64,000 bases of DNA from UBA2040 sp041674745 (GCA_041674745.1 JBAYVD010000002.1:186001-250000); one strand, 5' to 3'; counted from the first letter of the stretch, positions 17,672 to 27,872 are shown. Program-made: numbers and translations. The notes: a model not told the origin generated them from the letters alone.

Positions 17672-18880
17672 ATGTCAAAAGATATATACATAGTGGATGG
17701 TATCCGCACAGCAATTGGAAATTTTGGTGGAACACTTTCAACCATTCGTCCGGACGACATGGGCGCGCATGTTATTCGAGAATTAATGGCTCGTCATCCA
17801 AATTTAGACCCGATGCTCATTGAAGATGTCATTTTTGGCTGTGCGAATCAAGCGGGTGAAGACAATCGAAATGTTGCGCGAATGGCTGGTTTACTTTCAG
17901 GTTTGCCTTATCAAGTAGGTGGAGAAACGGTCAATCGCTTGTGTGCATCTGGCATGGCGGCAACCTTAAACGCTGCGCGAGCAATTAAAGATGGTGCTGG
18001 CGATATTTATATTTCTGGAGGAGTAGAAAACATGACGCGTGGACCGTGGGTAATTTCTAAAACATCTTCCGCTTTTGGCCGAGATGCACAAATGCATGAT
18101 TCTTCTTTCGGGTGGCGTTTCATTAATCCCAAAATGAAAGAATTATACGGAGTAGATGGCATGGGGGATACCGCCGAAAATTTGGCTGAAATGTATTCCA
18201 TTGACAGAGAATCGCAAGATAGATTTTCTGCATGGTCGCAAGAAAAAGCGGCAAAAGCCATTTCTTCTGGACGATTTACTGAAGAAATTTCACCGCTACT
18301 CATTCCTCAGCGAAAAAAAGAGGATTTACTTTTCAATGTAGATGAGTTTGCAAGACCCTCCACTACGATTGAAACGTTATCCAACTTGCGTCCAGCTTTC
18401 AAAAAAGATGGAACAGTAACGGCTGGAAATGCATCTGGATTGAACGATGGAGCGGCTGCTTTATTAATTGCTTCTGAAGATGCTGTAAAACAACACAATT
18501 TCAAACCGCTCGCTAGAATTGTTGGTGGTGCCATTGCTGGTGTAGAACCTCGGATTATGGGAATTGGACCTGTTTACGCCTCTGAGAAAATATTGATGCG
18601 ATCTGGATTGTCTTTAAAAGACATGGATATCTTAGAATTAAACGAAGCATTCGCGGCACAAGTTTTGGCTTGCACGCGAAAAATGGGACTAGAAGACAAT
18701 GACCCAAGAATTAATCCAAATGGAGGAGCTATTTCTCTAGGACATCCACTTGGAATGACTGGCGCTAGAATTTTGCACACTGCGGCCTTGGAATTGCAAA
18801 AAACAAATAAACGTTATGCATTGGTTTCTATGTGTATCGGCGTTGGCCAAGGGTATGCTGTCATCATCGAAAGAGCTTAA
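17672..18880 (+). CDS. pcaF: Acetyl-CoA acyltransferase, PcaF-type (3-oxoadipyl-CoA thiolase-like)
   Basis: This 402-residue degradative thiolase has all catalytic residues: Cys91 in NRLCASGM, His358 in GHPLGMTGAR and Cys388 in CIGVGQG. The GEDNRNVARMA block, the WRFINPKMKELYGVD segment and CIGVGQG (rather than CIGGGQG) are typical of the PcaF/3-oxoadipyl-CoA thiolase branch. That branch cleaves 3-oxoadipyl-CoA to succinyl-CoA and acetyl-CoA. No other phenylacetate or beta-ketoadipate genes are nearby, so the true substrate could be another 3-oxoacyl-CoA. It has its own -7 element upstream. A lipoprotein operon begins 40 bases downstream without a visible terminator. Confidence 0.85.
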   Translation: MSKDIYIVDGIRTAIGNFGGTLSTIRPDDMGAHVIRELMARHPNLDPMLIEDVIFGCANQAGEDNRNVARMAGLLSGLPYQVGGETVNRLCASGMAATLNAARAIKDGAGDIYISGGVENMTRGPWVISKTSSAFGRDAQMHDSSFGWRFINPKMKELYGVDGMGDTAENLAEMYSIDRESQDRFSAWSQEKAAKAISSGRFTEEISPLLIPQRKKEDLLFNVDEFARPSTTIETLSNLRPAFKKDGTVTAGNASGLNDGAAALLIASEDAVKQHNFKPLARIVGGAIAGVEPRIMGIGPVYASEKILMRSGLSLKDMDILELNEAFAAQVLACTRKMGLEDNDPRINPNGGAISLGHPLGMTGARILHTAALELQKTNKRYALVSMCIGVGQGYAVIIERA

Positions 18881-18920
18881 TTTCCAACGAAATGTCCGAT
18901 CTTTACGTTAATTGAATACT

Positions 18921-20510
18921 ATGAAAAAAGTAGCTTTCTTTTCTATCCTCGTATTAATTGCTTTAATTTCTTGCCGAAAAGAAGCGACTCGTTGGAACAG
19001 CAATTGGTCTGCTCCAATAATCAATGATTCATTGACGCTAAAAAACTGGATCAATGACTCCACTTTGAACGCAAATGGTTCAGGATATTTAGATGTAGAT
19101 TTAAAGCGTCAGTTGTTTCATTTTGACTTGAATTCCATCGTAGGTATTCCCGATACAACGCTCCAAAATAATTTTTCACTCGCAGCCTCGCTTACCGTGC
19201 CACCAGGTTATTCATTCGTTAATCAATCGGAGGAAAAAGATTTGTATTTGGATCCAATCGAGTTGACTAAAATTAATTTAAAAAAAGGCCAGATTTCGGT
19301 TTTACTTAAAAATCCTTATCCAACCAAAGTAATTTGTACGATCAGTCTTCCAGGGGTGACAAAAAATGGACAAACCATTTCCGAGGAATTAGAAGTTGCT
19401 GCTGGCTCCCTTTCTAATCCAACTTCTGGAACTAAAATTATTGATCTAGCGGGATCTCAGATGGATTTAACCGGAACTTCTGGAGGAGGAAAAAACAAGT
19501 TGGTTTATCAAATAACTGTAAAATCAGATCCAAATGGTCCAAGTGTACAAACGACTAGTTCGTACGTTACACAAGTTTATTCTACCATTCAAAATATTCA
19601 ATTGGAATATGCCAAAGGATATTTCGGTCATCAAATCATTTCGGATACAGTTGAAACAGACGTGGCAATTTTGCAGAAGTGGATCGATGGAGATATCACC
19701 CTTCCAGGCCTAAATTTAGACTTGACCTTGTCGAATGGGATAAAAGCCATGGCTAGAATAAATCTGAAAGAGTTGATTACAACAAAAAGCAACGGGCTCA
19801 GTACATCTCTCTATTCGAGTCAAATAAATGTCCCTCAAAATGTAAATTCAGCAGCGGGATCCTGGAACACTTTATCCCCTTCACAAACGGTTTATTCTTT
19901 TCAAACAGGCAATAGTAACATCAAGGATTTCCTTGAGCACGCAGGTCCAAAAATAAAGTTGGTCTACGATTTCGAGTTAAATCCATTGGGAAACATTTCG
20001 GGTTCTTGGAATGAGATTTTTCCCAATAGTTCTGTTGACATGAATTTGCGTTTAACCATGCCTTTGGGATTGACCTTAAATAATTTCACTTTAGCCGACA
20101 CGTTTGCCTTGGATTTGAATTCCGCAAAAAAACAATTGGCGCAAGCAAGATCCGCCGAAATAGCAATCGAATTGGCGAATGGTTTTCCGATTGAAGGAAA
20201 ATTGATGCTAAAATTCCTCGGACAAGACAAAGAAATTTTGGTTGCCTTAACTGACTACCAATTTATTGAATCAGGATTAATGGGTTCCGTAAATAGCGAT
20301 GGAATTGCAGTAAAAAATAGTAAAATAGCCTGGCAATTTAGTCAAGCCGATTTCGAAAAACTAACTTCCTGTAAATTTATCTCCCTTATCAGTGTTTTTG
20401 ACACGCCAGACCCAGCTACATCGCTGAATTCTAGCGTACTGCTGCAGGAGAATTCTTTTTTAGGCTGTAAAATGATTATAAACCTCCAATACGAAAGCAA
20501 ATATGAATAA
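18921..20510 (+). CDS. Uncharacterised lipoprotein, first gene of a coupled envelope operon
   Basis: I use ATG 18921 (529 residues) rather than the in-frame TTG nine bases earlier. The signal peptide runs directly from it and ends in the lipobox LISC (ALISCRKE). The mature part is rich in beta-strand, Ser, Thr and Asn, with no recognised domain. It contains repeated short segments around TLPGLNLDLTLSNG and DMNLRLTMPLGLTL that suggest Ig-like or beta-sandwich folds. The stop is inside the next gene's first codons (8-base overlap), so it is translationally coupled to an outer-membrane barrel gene. Function unknown; an outer-membrane or surface lipoprotein acting with the barrel is the simplest reading. 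Confidence 0.75.
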   Translation: MKKVAFFSILVLIALISCRKEATRWNSNWSAPIINDSLTLKNWINDSTLNANGSGYLDVDLKRQLFHFDLNSIVGIPDTTLQNNFSLAASLTVPPGYSFVNQSEEKDLYLDPIELTKINLKKGQISVLLKNPYPTKVICTISLPGVTKNGQTISEELEVAAGSLSNPTSGTKIIDLAGSQMDLTGTSGGGKNKLVYQITVKSDPNGPSVQTTSSYVTQVYSTIQNIQLEYAKGYFGHQIISDTVETDVAILQKWIDGDITLPGLNLDLTLSNGIKAMARINLKELITTKSNGLSTSLYSSQINVPQNVNSAAGSWNTLSPSQTVYSFQTGNSNIKDFLEHAGPKIKLVYDFELNPLGNISGSWNEIFPNSSVDMNLRLTMPLGLTLNNFTLADTFALDLNSAKKQLAQARSAEIAIELANGFPIEGKLMLKFLGQDKEILVALTDYQFIESGLMGSVNSDGIAVKNSKIAWQFSQADFEKLTSCKFISLISVFDTPDPATSLNSSVLLQENSFLGCKMIINLQYESKYE

Positions 20511-21732
20511 ACTTTTTGCGATTGTTTTTGGTCTAATTTTGGCCAACTCTGGAAAATCTCAACAATCGTTGCCGATCCAGATGGATACGTTGCTCTACAA
20601 ATATGAAATTATTGGCGCCGGAATTCTTGATTACGGAAGTACATCCATACAAAATGAATTTACCCAAAAACTAATTTATGGCGGTTTCATTAATCAAGCA
20701 ATGATAGATCGAAATTCAGGTAACCACAAACTACAGAATCGAGCAGGTTTCGATGCCAGTGGTGAAATTGAATTTCGAGATTATACAACGCGGATTTTTA
20801 ACCAAGACAAATTCGGTTATTTCGTCAGAGGCGGATATTACAATTATTTTTCTACCGCTTATTCGGGTGATGTTTTCAATTTAATATTTAATGGGAATTC
20901 TTCCTACAAAGGAGATACAGCTAAATTTTCAGGTACACAGGCCAATCTTTTTTCTTTTCAAAAAATTGGAATAGGATTTATTCATAAAAAGTCAAAAAGC
21001 AACATTGGTTTGAACTATTACAATATTAGTGGTTATTCAGACGCCTACATTCGTACAGGGAATTTAGCCATGAATGCAGACGCATCCAATTTGCAAATGG
21101 ATTTGGGCGGAAAATTCAATTATGCAGAAGGACAGAAATTCAACAAAGGCTGGGGAGTAGGTTTGGATGGTGATTTTCGATTAACCGTAAAATGGTTAAA
21201 CGAAGCGACGGCTTTTTTCCAAGTCCAATTGAAAAATATTGGCTACATGAACGTCAACAATGTCAGCGAATATCAATCCGATTCCACCTACAATTTTTCT
21301 GGATTCAAATTCAGTCAATTAATGGGTGATAGTGCCCTTACATTTAATTCCAGCAGCCAAGTTCTAGATTCTCTCGGCATTCAAAAAAGGTCAAAAACCG
21401 TACACGCTATGTTGCCAGGCTTTATTCAAATTGGGAAAGTGGTGGATCAACAGAGTTCAAAAGTAGTGCAATCTTATTTTGGCGTTCGAATCTTCACCAC
21501 GCTGAATTATACACCGCTTATTTACATTGGCGGACAAGTAAAATTGTTTGACTGGATGAAAATCGGAATTCAGGCGAGCCATGGCGGATATACAAATTTT
21601 CGCATTGGATTTTACACGCACTATGATTTGGGGAAATACCATATAGGAATTGGTTCGGAAAATTTAATAGGCGCATTGAGTAAATCAGGTTACGGAGAAA
21701 GCCTTCACCTAAAATTGTCTCGATTATGGTAA
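20503..21732 (+). CDS. Outer-membrane beta-barrel protein, DUF5723-like
   Basis: The 409-residue protein has a short signal peptide ending near SGKSQ. Its length is covered by alternating amphipathic strands (FGYFVRGGYYNYF, IGLNYYNISGYSD, YIGGQVKLFDWMKIG). It ends in a strand with a terminal aromatic residue (LKLSRLW), the usual BAM recognition signal. The overall strand pattern resembles the Bacteroidota DUF5723 family, but I am not certain of the family. It overlaps the lipoprotein gene by 8 bases and the T9SS cargo gene by 7 bases, so the three products are probably made in fixed ratio and may form one complex. Confidence 0.75.
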   Translation: MNKLFAIVFGLILANSGKSQQSLPIQMDTLLYKYEIIGAGILDYGSTSIQNEFTQKLIYGGFINQAMIDRNSGNHKLQNRAGFDASGEIEFRDYTTRIFNQDKFGYFVRGGYYNYFSTAYSGDVFNLIFNGNSSYKGDTAKFSGTQANLFSFQKIGIGFIHKKSKSNIGLNYYNISGYSDAYIRTGNLAMNADASNLQMDLGGKFNYAEGQKFNKGWGVGLDGDFRLTVKWLNEATAFFQVQLKNIGYMNVNNVSEYQSDSTYNFSGFKFSQLMGDSALTFNSSSQVLDSLGIQKRSKTVHAMLPGFIQIGKVVDQQSSKVVQSYFGVRIFTTLNYTPLIYIGGQVKLFDWMKIGIQASHGGYTNFRIGFYTHYDLGKYHIGIGSENLIGALSKSGYGESLHLKLSRLW

Positions 21733-23192
21733 AGATATTCACGCTACTTTTATTGTCCAGCATAACGTTTGGACTTCAAGCTCAAATCAAATTTTTCAAA
21801 ATATATACGGATGAAGGATTCGACAAAGGAGAAGGAATTACCCAACTATCGGATAGTTCGTATTTGATTACGGGAAGTTCGACCAGTTTTGAAAGTGGTC
21901 CGCCAAAAGCCTATATAATGAAAATTGATTCATTGGGAAATCATTTATGGGCAAAACAGTATGGTGGACAGGAAATTAACGAAGGCAAACGCGTTTTTGC
22001 GATTGAAGGAGATGGTTACTACGTTCTAGGCAATACAAGCAGCAACCCAACAGCCGATTTCAACTTCTACTTTATAAAAACGGATGAAGCGGGAGAACCA
22101 TTAATTCAAAAACAATTTGGCACAAGTCAATGGGATTTTGTGAATGATGCTATGATGTTGGCAGATTCTAGTTTTATCCTTACTGGTGAAACATATAACA
22201 CTATTGATGGAATGCAAGATGCCTATACGATTCATGTCAACAAAGTCGGAGACACCCTATGGACACGACAATCGTTCAAACCAGGGATAGACAAAATCAA
22301 TGCGATCGAAAATGTTGGAGATACTGCCTTTGTTTTGGCTGGAACCATCTGGAATCCTGATTCGCTAGCGCAAAAATCATTTGTGGGTTTCTATAAGAAT
22401 GATCAAACGGTCATTTGGGAAAAGGAATATGGTGTTACTGGAGACTTTCAAATAAATGATGTCGTACTATGGAACAATATTTTTCATTGCGTGGGCGATC
22501 GAATATTGGTTGTTGACTCATTACGAGATGAATATGTGCACCGAATCAATCTTTTAGGCGACACTCTGTCATATTACTCTTATCTGGGTAATAGTGATAA
22601 AACGTTTAGCAAATTGGTAAAATACGGCCCAAGCAATAAGTTTTACATTGCCATTTCTGCTCAAGACCAATATTCTTTTGGAACGGGGGAAGATATTTAT
22701 CTTGCCCGATTCGATGATTACATGGGCTACGATTACAGCGGAGTAATCTTTAACGCAGGCGGTCAAGACGATGTTGGAGATTTAATCAATACATCTGATG
22801 GTGGCGCAATAATGGTTGGAACCAACCGGTCTTTTGGGACGGGCAATGCCAATGTTTATGTCTTAAAAGTAGGGGCAAATGACGATTACCCTGTTACTTC
22901 AGGAACACCAAACATCAACTCCTTAGTTGAAATAATTGAAAACAGTAGTTTATTGCTTGAATCCATTTTATTCCCAAATCCAACCAAAGGAGATTTGGAA
23001 ATTCATCTTTCTCAAAATGTGAATGGTACGATTCAAATCATGAACAATCTAGGTCAAATCATTCGCGTTGAAGAAATTAAATCCATCGAAACAAAACTGA
23101 ATATTCAAGATTTATCCAAAGGAATCTATTTCGTGCAATTTATTTCCTCAGAAGGAAAAACAGAATTGTTGGGTAAGATTTTGAAAAATTAA
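21726..23192 (+). CDS. T9SS type A cargo protein with beta-propeller-like repeats
   Basis: The 488-residue protein has a signal peptide ending near FGLQAQ. A body of repeated segments carries the pattern SYLITGSS, YYVLGNTSS, SFILTGETY, AFVLAGT and GAIMVGTN. These are short beta-blade motifs of a propeller-like fold common in surface proteins of this phylum. Residues from about 410 on form a type A T9SS sorting domain (LFPNPTKGDLEI, IQIMNNLGQII, LSKGIYFVQF). It should be exported through T9SS and anchored on the surface. The start ATG overlaps the upstream barrel gene's stop by 7 bases. Its own stop abuts the stop of the convergent kdsC-like gene. Ligand or partner unknown. Confidence 0.83.
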   Translation: MVKIFTLLLLSSITFGLQAQIKFFKIYTDEGFDKGEGITQLSDSSYLITGSSTSFESGPPKAYIMKIDSLGNHLWAKQYGGQEINEGKRVFAIEGDGYYVLGNTSSNPTADFNFYFIKTDEAGEPLIQKQFGTSQWDFVNDAMMLADSSFILTGETYNTIDGMQDAYTIHVNKVGDTLWTRQSFKPGIDKINAIENVGDTAFVLAGTIWNPDSLAQKSFVGFYKNDQTVIWEKEYGVTGDFQINDVVLWNNIFHCVGDRILVVDSLRDEYVHRINLLGDTLSYYSYLGNSDKTFSKLVKYGPSNKFYIAISAQDQYSFGTGEDIYLARFDDYMGYDYSGVIFNAGGQDDVGDLINTSDGGAIMVGTNRSFGTGNANVYVLKVGANDDYPVTSGTPNINSLVEIIENSSLLLESILFPNPTKGDLEIHLSQNVNGTIQIMNNLGQIIRVEEIKSIETKLNIQDLSKGIYFVQFISSEGKTELLGKILKN

Positions 23193-23711
23193 TTACCATT
23201 CGTGTGCTTCTGGCAACATCCATTTGCCTTGCACTTTTAGGGTTTGCTCGATGATATCACGCACGCAACCTTTTCCTCCAGAATAAGGAGAAACATAATG
23301 GGCAATTTGTTTCACTTCTGGAACGGCATCTTGAGGTGCCACGGGCAATCCAACTCGTTTCAATAATTCATAATCCGGAATATCATCACCCATGTAACAG
23401 CACGTTTCTGGATTTAAATTGTATTTTCCATGCAATTCAAGGAATGAATTCACTTTGTTGGCCGCATTTAAAATCACCTCCGTTATTCCCAAACCTTCCA
23501 ACCGCATTTTCACTTCTTGCGAATTACCACCCGTAATGATGAAAATTTTGTAACCCAATTTAGCCGCGTATTGAATCGCATAACTGTCTTTGGAATTCAT
23601 GGACCGAATAACTTCGCCACCATATAACATGACCATTCCATCCGTTAATACGCCATCTACATCAAAAATAAATGTGTCAATTTTGGTCAAAGTGATTTTG
23701 TAATTCTCCAT
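23193..23711 (-). CDS. kdsC: KdsC-like HAD phosphatase (3-deoxy-D-manno-octulosonate 8-phosphate phosphatase)
   Basis: This 172-residue C0-type HAD phosphatase has motif I DVDGVLTDG with the nucleophile Asp. Motif II is ITGGN, and motif IV is MGDDIPDYELL. The short length without a cap domain matches KdsC, a tetramer that dephosphorylates Kdo-8-phosphate during lipid A core synthesis. Related family members act on sialic acid 9-phosphate, so the substrate is inferred. It lies 1 base after the DUF2520 gene and is the last gene of the secA-DUF2520-kdsC unit. Confidence 0.85.
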   Translation of the reverse strand: MENYKITLTKIDTFIFDVDGVLTDGMVMLYGGEVIRSMNSKDSYAIQYAAKLGYKIFIITGGNSQEVKMRLEGLGITEVILNAANKVNSFLELHGKYNLNPETCCYMGDDIPDYELLKRVGLPVAPQDAVPEVKQIAHYVSPYSGGKGCVRDIIEQTLKVQGKWMLPEAHEW

Positions 23712-23712
23712 G

Positions 23713-24480
23713 TTATTTGATTGGATGATGCGCTTGAATGCTTTCCGTGATCAATTTATAAATAGCCTTGGTTTCAGGATCCAACATATTCAAATGCTTC
23801 TCGATTGTGGACGAATCGTGTCGCAGAGCGGGACCGGTTTGAGCATTAAATGGCATATCGCTCTGTAATTTTTTAGCTGTCTCAAAAATTAGTGGTTTCA
23901 AAAACTCCCATTCCAAGGATTTCTCCTTCAAAAATTGTTGGGCCAAAAATGCGATGTGGTTGCTGAAATTATTCACGAGAACGCCCGCCAAATGCAAGTT
24001 TTTTCGGTCTACTGAATTGGCAAAAACTACTTTTCGACTGATTGTCCAGGCCAAATCAAAAATAGCCTGCGCGAAAGGTTCATTGGTGCCTTCAATAAAA
24101 AACGGAACTTGAAACAAATCAAGCGCTCTGTTTTTAGAAAAAGTTTGAAGCGGGTAGAGGACACCTAGATTCAATCGTTTTGGCAAATCAGGCAATCCAA
24201 CCGATCCGCTGGTATAAACAATTGCTTGGTTCTCTGGCAACTTTTCAATAATGGAATAGATTTCATCATCGTTCACACATACCAGAAAGATATCAGATGG
24301 GATTAAATCCTCCAGATTTTCGGCATGAAAAACAAACAATTCATCCGCCAATTCTTGGGCAGAAACCTTATTTCGACTATAAACAGCATTTATCTTTACA
24401 ATTCCTGAAAACGCCTTCCCCAAATGGTGAGCGACATTTCCTGAACCGATAATTGAAATACTATTTACCTCATTTCTCAT
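23713..24480 (-). CDS. Rossmann-fold DUF2520 protein (F420/NADP oxidoreductase-like)
   Basis: The 255-residue protein has an N-terminal dinucleotide-binding fold with IIGSGNVAHHLGKAF near residue 10 and a helical C-terminal DUF2520 domain. The C-terminal domain contains HLAGVLVNNFSNH and a TGPALRHD motif, both typical of the family. The family resembles ketopantoate and pyrroline-carboxylate reductases, but no reaction is established that I know of. It starts 14 bases after secA and ends 1 base before kdsC, so it is in the same transcript. Confidence 0.82.
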   Translation of the reverse strand: MRNEVNSISIIGSGNVAHHLGKAFSGIVKINAVYSRNKVSAQELADELFVFHAENLEDLIPSDIFLVCVNDDEIYSIIEKLPENQAIVYTSGSVGLPDLPKRLNLGVLYPLQTFSKNRALDLFQVPFFIEGTNEPFAQAIFDLAWTISRKVVFANSVDRKNLHLAGVLVNNFSNHIAFLAQQFLKEKSLEWEFLKPLIFETAKKLQSDMPFNAQTGPALRHDSSTIEKHLNMLDPETKAIYKLITESIQAHHPIK

Positions 24481-24494
24481 GCTCGTTGCTCGGC

Positions 24495-27400
24495 TTATTT
24501 ACCGTGACACTGCTTGTATTTCTTCCCACTTCCGCAGGGACAAGCCTCATTTCGTCCAATCTTAGCTTCTGCTACCACTGGTTGTTGCTTTTCCCTTTGT
24601 TGATGAGAATTCATCATCGCTTGATCGTACCCTTGACTTCCTTCAAATTGAGGAATAGCGGTAGAATTTGAATTATTCTGATTCGACAATTGTGCTTTTT
24701 CATAATTGTTCTGAGCAGCAATTTCATTGTTGGTACTTTCAATTTCCGTTCCAACAGGAATATCCATACGAACCAAAGTTTCAACCGTTTCACGATTCAA
24801 TCGATTCACCATTGATTTGAATAATTCAAAAGATTCCAATTTATAAATCAACAACGGATCTTTTTGCTCGTATTGTGCATTGTTCACTGCCGTTCGCAAT
24901 TCATCCATTTCACGCAAATGCTCTTTCCACTCATTGTCAATCAATCCCAGTGTAAGATTTCGTTCCAATGCACTAGAGATTTCTTTACCGCCTGTTTTGT
25001 AGGCTGCTTCCAAATTCACGGTCATTGGCATTACTTTTTTACCATCTGTCAATTCAAAAACAATGTTTTTATAACGATCCGACATGGTTTCAAATACATG
25101 CTTTATTTGCGGCATGGCACGCTCAGCAATTCGACTGTTTTTGTAATCGTAATGTTGACGCAAAGCAGAATATACTTTTTCCGTCAAAACATTTTTGTCA
25201 ATTCCTTTGTACTCTTCTTCTGTAACGGGCGATTCGATTCCCAAAACGCGCAACAATTCCAATTCAAAGTCTAGGAATTCACTTCCACCACCATAAGAAT
25301 AAACGATTGCATCGGCTACGTCATAGAACATATTGTCCGTGTCCAAATCCAAACGATCACCAAACAAGGCGTTTTTACGTTTTTTGTAAATCGCTTTACG
25401 TTGAGCATTCATCACATCATCGTATTCCAACAATCGTTTACGAATACCAAAGTTATTTTCTTCGACTTTTTTCTGTGCCCGCTCAATGGATTTTGAAACC
25501 ATGCTATGGGTAATTACTTCTCCTTCTTTCAAACCAACACGGTCCATCAATTTGGCGATTCTTTCGGATCCAAATTTACGCATCAAATCATCTTCCAAAC
25601 TCACAAAGAAAATTGAAGAACCTGGATCTCCTTGACGTCCAGAACGACCACGTAATTGTCTATCTACACGACGTGAATCATGACGTTCCGTTCCAATAAT
25701 TGCCAAACCACCAGCTTCTTTTACACCTTCACCCAATTTAATGTCGGTTCCACGTCCAGCCATGTTGGTTGCAATCGTAACAGCGCCAGCTTTACCCGCC
25801 ATGGCAACGATTTCAGCCTCCATTTTGTGTTGTTTCGCATTCAAAACGTTGTGCTCAATGTTTTGCATTTTCAACATTCGACTCAACAACTCTGAAATCT
25901 CTACGGTAGTAGTACCTACCAATACTGGTCGACCTTCTTCTACCAATTTTTTCACTTCAATGATGACAGCGTTGTATTTCTCACGAGCGGTTTTGAAAAC
26001 CAAGTCATTTTGATCTTTTCGAGAGATAGCGCGATTGGTTGGAATCACTACCACATCCAACTTGTAAATATCCCAGAATTCGTTCGCTTCTGTTTCGGCT
26101 GTACCTGTCATCCCTGACAATTTGTGGTACATTCTAAAGTAATTTTGCAACGTAATCGTAGCGTAGGTTTGCGTAGCCGCTTCTACGGTAACATTTTCTT
26201 TTGCTTCAATGGCTTGGTGTAATCCGTCAGAATAACGTCGGCCTTCCATGATACGACCGGTTGACTCGTCAACAATTTTAATCTTACCATCCAAAATCAC
26301 ATATTCTACTTCTTTTTCAAACAAAGCGTAGGCTTTCAACAATTGATTTACGGAGTGGATACGTTCTGATTTGATTGAATAATCACGAATTAATCGATCT
26401 TTTTCCTCCAACATGGCTTCTTTTTCAAGTCCTTGTTTTTGCAAATGAGCAATTGCCGCGCCAATATCTGGCATGATAAAGAAATCACGATCTTCCGCTC
26501 CAGAAACCAAATCAATTCCCTTGTCGGTTAATTCAATCGTGTTGTTTTTTTCATCAATCACAAAGAACAGTTCTTTGTCGATTTTCTTCATCTGTTTGCC
26601 TTGCTCTTGCATGTAGAAATTCTCTGTTTTCTGCAAATGAGCTTTTATTCCAGGCTCCGACAAATATTTGATTAATGCTTTGTTTTTTGGTAATCCACGG
26701 TGAGCACGCAACAAGGCAATACCACCATCTTCCAACATTTGCTTCATCAACTTTTTATCCTCAACGGGTTCATTGATGACAACTAATTGTTTTTTAGCAT
26801 CAGCCAAACATTGGTTTACATAATTTCTTTGAGCCCCAACAACCGTTTCGATTCTTGGTTTCAATTGATAAAATTCATGTTCATCGCCTTTCGGTGTTGG
26901 ACCAGAAATAATCAATGGAGTTCGAGCGTCGTCAATTAAAACTGAATCGACTTCATCGACAATCGCATAGTGGTGTTTTCTCTGAACTAAATCATCAACA
27001 CTTCCTGCCATATTGTCACGCAAGTAATCAAAACCAAACTCATTGTTGGTTCCAAAGGTGATATCGGCCAAGTAAGCTTGTCGTCTAGCATCTGAATTAG
27101 GTTGGTGCTTATCAATACAGTCAACTGATAAACCATGAAACTGGTACAACGGCCCCATCCATTCAGAATCTCGTTTGGCTAAATAATCATTTACCGTAAC
27201 TAGGTGAACTCCTTTACCGGCTAAGGCATTCAAATAAACCGGAAGTGTTGCAACCAATGTTTTTCCTTCACCGGTTTGCATTTCTGCAATTTTACCATCG
27301 TTCAAAACAGCTCCACCCATCAACTGAACATCGTAGTGAACCATATTCCATTTAACTGGCGTTCCAGCAGCTGTCCATTCATTGTGCCAAATCGCATTGT

Positions 27401-27851
27401 CACCCTCAATGGTAATACCATCCTTTTTCGCAGCCAAATCTCGATCGAAATCAGTAGCTCGAACCACCAATTTACCGTTGGTTGCCCAACGCTTGGAAGT
27501 TTCTTTCATCACAACGAAAGCTTGTGGCAAAATTTCCGTTAAAATTTCCTCAATTTTATCATCAATTTTTTTCGTGTAAGAATCTATCTGTTCATACAGC
27601 GCTTCTTTGTCGTGCACCGGAATTGAAACATCTCCCGCTTTTTCGGTCAACGTTTTCAATTCTGCCTCTAAAGCAGCAATTCCTTCACTTATTTTAAGTT
27701 GAAAACCTTTTGTTTTATCTCTTAATTCATCGTCGCTGAAATTGCTAAACTCTTGTTCAAAGGTTTTGCAAGCGTCAATCTGTGGTTGGTATAGTTTCTG
27801 GTCTTTAATGGATTTATCACCAAAAATCTTTTTTAAAAGGTCTGAAATCAT
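24495..27851 (-). CDS. secA: Protein translocase ATPase SecA
   Basis: The 1118-residue SecA has Walker A MQTGEGKTLVA, DEVDSVLIDDARTPLI (DEAD-type), TNMAGRGTDIKLG, and a C-terminal zinc-binding SEC-C motif (CPCGSGKKYKQCH) that contacts SecB or lipid. It is about 200 residues longer than E. coli SecA. Extra residues lie between the first helices and HYDVQLMGG (about 45-165) and in the preprotein-crosslinking region (about 330-500), as in other Bacteroidota. The start is ATG 27851. An in-frame TTG at 27875 lies inside the candidate -7 element, so it cannot be used if that promoter is real. It heads an operon with DUF2520 and kdsC. Confidence 0.96.
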   Translation of the reverse strand: MISDLLKKIFGDKSIKDQKLYQPQIDACKTFEQEFSNFSDDELRDKTKGFQLKISEGIAALEAELKTLTEKAGDVSIPVHDKEALYEQIDSYTKKIDDKIEEILTEILPQAFVVMKETSKRWATNGKLVVRATDFDRDLAAKKDGITIEGDNAIWHNEWTAAGTPVKWNMVHYDVQLMGGAVLNDGKIAEMQTGEGKTLVATLPVYLNALAGKGVHLVTVNDYLAKRDSEWMGPLYQFHGLSVDCIDKHQPNSDARRQAYLADITFGTNNEFGFDYLRDNMAGSVDDLVQRKHHYAIVDEVDSVLIDDARTPLIISGPTPKGDEHEFYQLKPRIETVVGAQRNYVNQCLADAKKQLVVINEPVEDKKLMKQMLEDGGIALLRAHRGLPKNKALIKYLSEPGIKAHLQKTENFYMQEQGKQMKKIDKELFFVIDEKNNTIELTDKGIDLVSGAEDRDFFIMPDIGAAIAHLQKQGLEKEAMLEEKDRLIRDYSIKSERIHSVNQLLKAYALFEKEVEYVILDGKIKIVDESTGRIMEGRRYSDGLHQAIEAKENVTVEAATQTYATITLQNYFRMYHKLSGMTGTAETEANEFWDIYKLDVVVIPTNRAISRKDQNDLVFKTAREKYNAVIIEVKKLVEEGRPVLVGTTTVEISELLSRMLKMQNIEHNVLNAKQHKMEAEIVAMAGKAGAVTIATNMAGRGTDIKLGEGVKEAGGLAIIGTERHDSRRVDRQLRGRSGRQGDPGSSIFFVSLEDDLMRKFGSERIAKLMDRVGLKEGEVITHSMVSKSIERAQKKVEENNFGIRKRLLEYDDVMNAQRKAIYKKRKNALFGDRLDLDTDNMFYDVADAIVYSYGGGSEFLDFELELLRVLGIESPVTEEEYKGIDKNVLTEKVYSALRQHYDYKNSRIAERAMPQIKHVFETMSDRYKNIVFELTDGKKVMPMTVNLEAAYKTGGKEISSALERNLTLGLIDNEWKEHLREMDELRTAVNNAQYEQKDPLLIYKLESFELFKSMVNRLNRETVETLVRMDIPVGTEIESTNNEIAAQNNYEKAQLSNQNNSNSTAIPQFEGSQGYDQAMMNSHQQREKQQPVVAEAKIGRNEACPCGSGKKYKQCHGK

Positions 27852-27872
27852 GTTTTCAAAAATTAAGAGAGC

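Noticed and set aside
24864..25274. A 136-codon open frame on the + strand inside secA
   Set aside because: It lies antisense to highly conserved SecA sequence and has Cys/Phe-rich composition typical of a reverse-strand shadow. No start signal or homology is apparent.
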